Assembly (NCBI GenBank): GCA_900299065.1
Contig: OMIJ01000015.1
Span: 1-6,883 of the forward strand
Direction of reading: 5' to 3'
DNA length: 6,883 nt
Origin: Hyphomicrobiales bacterium
GTDB taxonomy: Bacteria; Pseudomonadota; Alphaproteobacteria; Rhizobiales; Beijerinckiaceae
Positions 5,281 to 6,883 of the stretch are shown here, one piece after another. Each line of letters opens with the position of its first letter. Positions within the stretch are counted from its first letter, which is position 1. Made by a program: the position numbers and the translations under genes. The notes beneath the pieces were generated by a model. That model was not told the DNA's origin. It was given only the letters and a program-made list of their open reading frames with translations, and ran no database searches.

Positions 5281-6883
5281 ATGACGGGCATAGGTCGCTT
5301 TCTGGGATTTCTCTTCGCAACGGGGACAATCATCTTCGTGCTCGGCGCAGCTGCAGCCGGAGTGATGATCTGGCATTTTGAGCAGGATCTGCCCGATTAT
5401 ACCCAATTGAAGAATTACGAACCTCCTGTCATGACGCGTGTTCATGCCGGAGATGGCAGCGTTTTGGCCGAATATCAGCACGAGCGACGCATCTTCTTGC
5501 CCAGCACGGCCATACCGCCCTTGGTCAAACAGGCCTTTATCTCGGCCGAAGACAAGAATTTCTACACCCATGGTGGCATTGATCCAGAAGGCATTGCACG
5601 TGCTGTGCTGGTGCTGGTGCAAGGCGGGCGCGCCGTTCAAGGCGCTTCGACGATCACGCAACAAGTGGCCAAAAACTTCCTGCTCACACCCGAGCGGACT
5701 TTTGAACGCAAAATTCGCGAGATGTTGCTCTCGTTTCGTATCGAGTCCGCCTATACCAAGGAAAAAATCCTTGAGCTCTATCTCAACGAAATCTATCTGG
5801 GCCTCGGGAATTATGGCATAGCGGCTGCAGCGCTGAATTATTACGGCAAGTCTGTGCATGAATTGTCTTTGGCAGAAATGGCTTATCTTGCCGCTTTGCC
5901 GAAAGCCCCCAGCACTTTGCATCCCTTCCGCAATCGGGAAGCGGCTGTGGCGCGTCGCAATTATGTGATCGATCGCATGATCGAAAATGGCTATATCAGT
6001 CGCGCTGATGGCGCTAAGGCCAAGACAGAGCAATTAGGCGTCAATCCGCGTGTGCTCTCGCCCAATACTTATGCGGCCGGTTATTTTGCTGAAGAAGTGC
6101 GCCGTGAATTGATTGATCGCTATGGCGAGAAAAAGGTCTATGAGGGCGGCCTGTCCGTGCGCACGACCATCGATCCCAATATGCAAATCCTAGCGCGCAA
6201 ATCACTCGTTGATGGCTTGGTGCGCTATGATGAGGCGCGCGGATTTCGTGGCGCCATGCGGGTGATTGATGTCAAAAACGACTGGGGCACAGCCTTGGCT
6301 GAAGTTCCCGCATTGGGCGATGTGAAGCCCTGGCGTCTGGCTGTTGTGCTGGAATCGAGTGATAGCTCGATCCGTATTGGCTTGCAGCCAGCCAAAGAGA
6401 AATCAGGCGAAGTCAGTCGCGAGCGTGAAACCGGCGTGATGACGGCAGAAGGCATTAAATGGACCAATAAACCCATGCGCAATTTGTTTGTGCCGGGGGA
6501 TGTCATTTATGCCGAGCCGATTGATGGTAAGCCCTCGCAATATCGCTTGCGCCAGATCCCAGATATTTCCGGCGCTATTATTGCAATGGATCCCTATACG
6601 GGACGTGTCTTTGCCATGATTGGCGGCTTCTCGTTTGATCAGTCTGAATTTAATCGCGCAACTCAGGCCTTGCGGCAACCCGGTTCCTCCTTCAAGCCCT
6701 TTGTCTATGCCACTGCACTCGACAATGGCTATACGCCCTCTTCAATCATTCTTGATGATCCCATTGAGATTGATCAGGGCAATGGCGAAATCTGGCGGCC
6801 GGAGAATTTCGAGAAGAACTCGCCCGGCGGCGCGCATACATTGCGTTATGGCATTGAGCATTCCCGCAATCTGATGACTGTGC
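5281..6883 (+). CDS. mrcA: Penicillin-binding protein 1A, bifunctional transglycosylase/transpeptidase (3' end outside window)
   Basis: Class A PBP anchored in the inner membrane. It polymerises lipid II into glycan strands and cross-links them in the periplasm. The 534 visible codons give a membrane anchor at about residues 7-30. The GT51 transglycosylase domain has catalytic E90 in AEDKNFYTHGG, then GASTITQQ (121-128) and ELYLNEIYLG (165-174). An OB-like linker region covers about 320-425. The transpeptidase domain starts near 430, with the SxxK motif SSFK (nucleophile S469, K472) and SRN (528-530). The KTG motif lies beyond the window. The start is firm: a TAG in the same frame at 5272 excludes anything further upstream, and the N-terminus (DLPDY...YEPPVMTRVHAGDGS) is typical of alphaproteobacterial PBP1A. 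It follows amiC by 162 bases with no terminator seen between them, so co-transcription is likely. Confidence 0.96.
   Translation, partial: MTGIGRFLGFLFATGTIIFVLGAAAAGVMIWHFEQDLPDYTQLKNYEPPVMTRVHAGDGSVLAEYQHERRIFLPSTAIPPLVKQAFISAEDKNFYTHGGIDPEGIARAVLVLVQGGRAVQGASTITQQVAKNFLLTPERTFERKIREMLLSFRIESAYTKEKILELYLNEIYLGLGNYGIAAAALNYYGKSVHELSLAEMAYLAALPKAPSTLHPFRNREAAVARRNYVIDRMIENGYISRADGAKAKTEQLGVNPRVLSPNTYAAGYFAEEVRRELIDRYGEKKVYEGGLSVRTTIDPNMQILARKSLVDGLVRYDEARGFRGAMRVIDVKNDWGTALAEVPALGDVKPWRLAVVLESSDSSIRIGLQPAKEKSGEVSRERETGVMTAEGIKWTNKPMRNLFVPGDVIYAEPIDGKPSQYRLRQIPDISGAIIAMDPYTGRVFAMIGGFSFDQSEFNRATQALRQPGSSFKPFVYATALDNGYTPSSIILDDPIEIDQGNGEIWRPENFEKNSPGGAHTLRYGIEHSRNLMTV

Noticed and set aside
4912..6033. 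Long minus-strand open frame of 373 codons
   Set aside because: It lies wholly opposite the end of amiC and the clearly homologous mrcA reading frame. Its composition is that of a reverse-strand shadow, and I recognise no domain.

Overview
The window is a chromosomal segment from an alphaproteobacterium, most likely of the Hyphomicrobiales (rhizobia-like) group. Three things point there: the gene set and order (ribonuclease E divergent from an AMIN-domain amidase gene that is followed by penicillin-binding protein 1A), an RNase E whose S1 domain is split by a long acidic insertion and whose C-terminus ends in a GWW motif, and an N-terminus of PBP1A typical of that class. I see no mobile element, CRISPR array, tRNA, rRNA or sign of recent transfer. 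This is a conserved housekeeping neighbourhood.

Layout. Bases 1-74 hold the last codons of an unidentified plus-strand gene. It converges on rne, which occupies 100-2970 on the minus strand. A GC-rich hairpin in the 25-base gap between the two stops probably terminates both transcripts. Bases 2971-3732 are a gene-free region of about 760 bases between the divergent rne and amidase genes. It contains a perfect 19-base dyad (3386-3404), a tetraloop stem-loop (3245-3273), a TTAACCAT motif matching a CtrA half-site (3612-3619) and several GANTC sites. The amidase gene runs from about 3733 (TTG start) to 5118 on the plus strand. After a gap of 162 bases, which includes a possible 47-codon small ORF, mrcA (PBP1A) begins at 5281 and runs off the right edge at 6883.

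How the genes fit together. RNase E is the scaffold and main endonuclease of the RNA degradosome. The amidase and PBP1A act on peptidoglycan: the first cuts stem peptides from glycan strands, for example at division, and the second polymerises and cross-links new strands. The two cell-wall genes are probably co-transcribed. The shared divergent region is the likely control point for both directions.

No undescribed multi-gene system is apparent. The points most worth a second look are the His- and acid-rich insertion in RNase E, its charge-block C-terminal tail, the 19-base dyad in the divergent control region, and the forced non-ATG start of the amidase.
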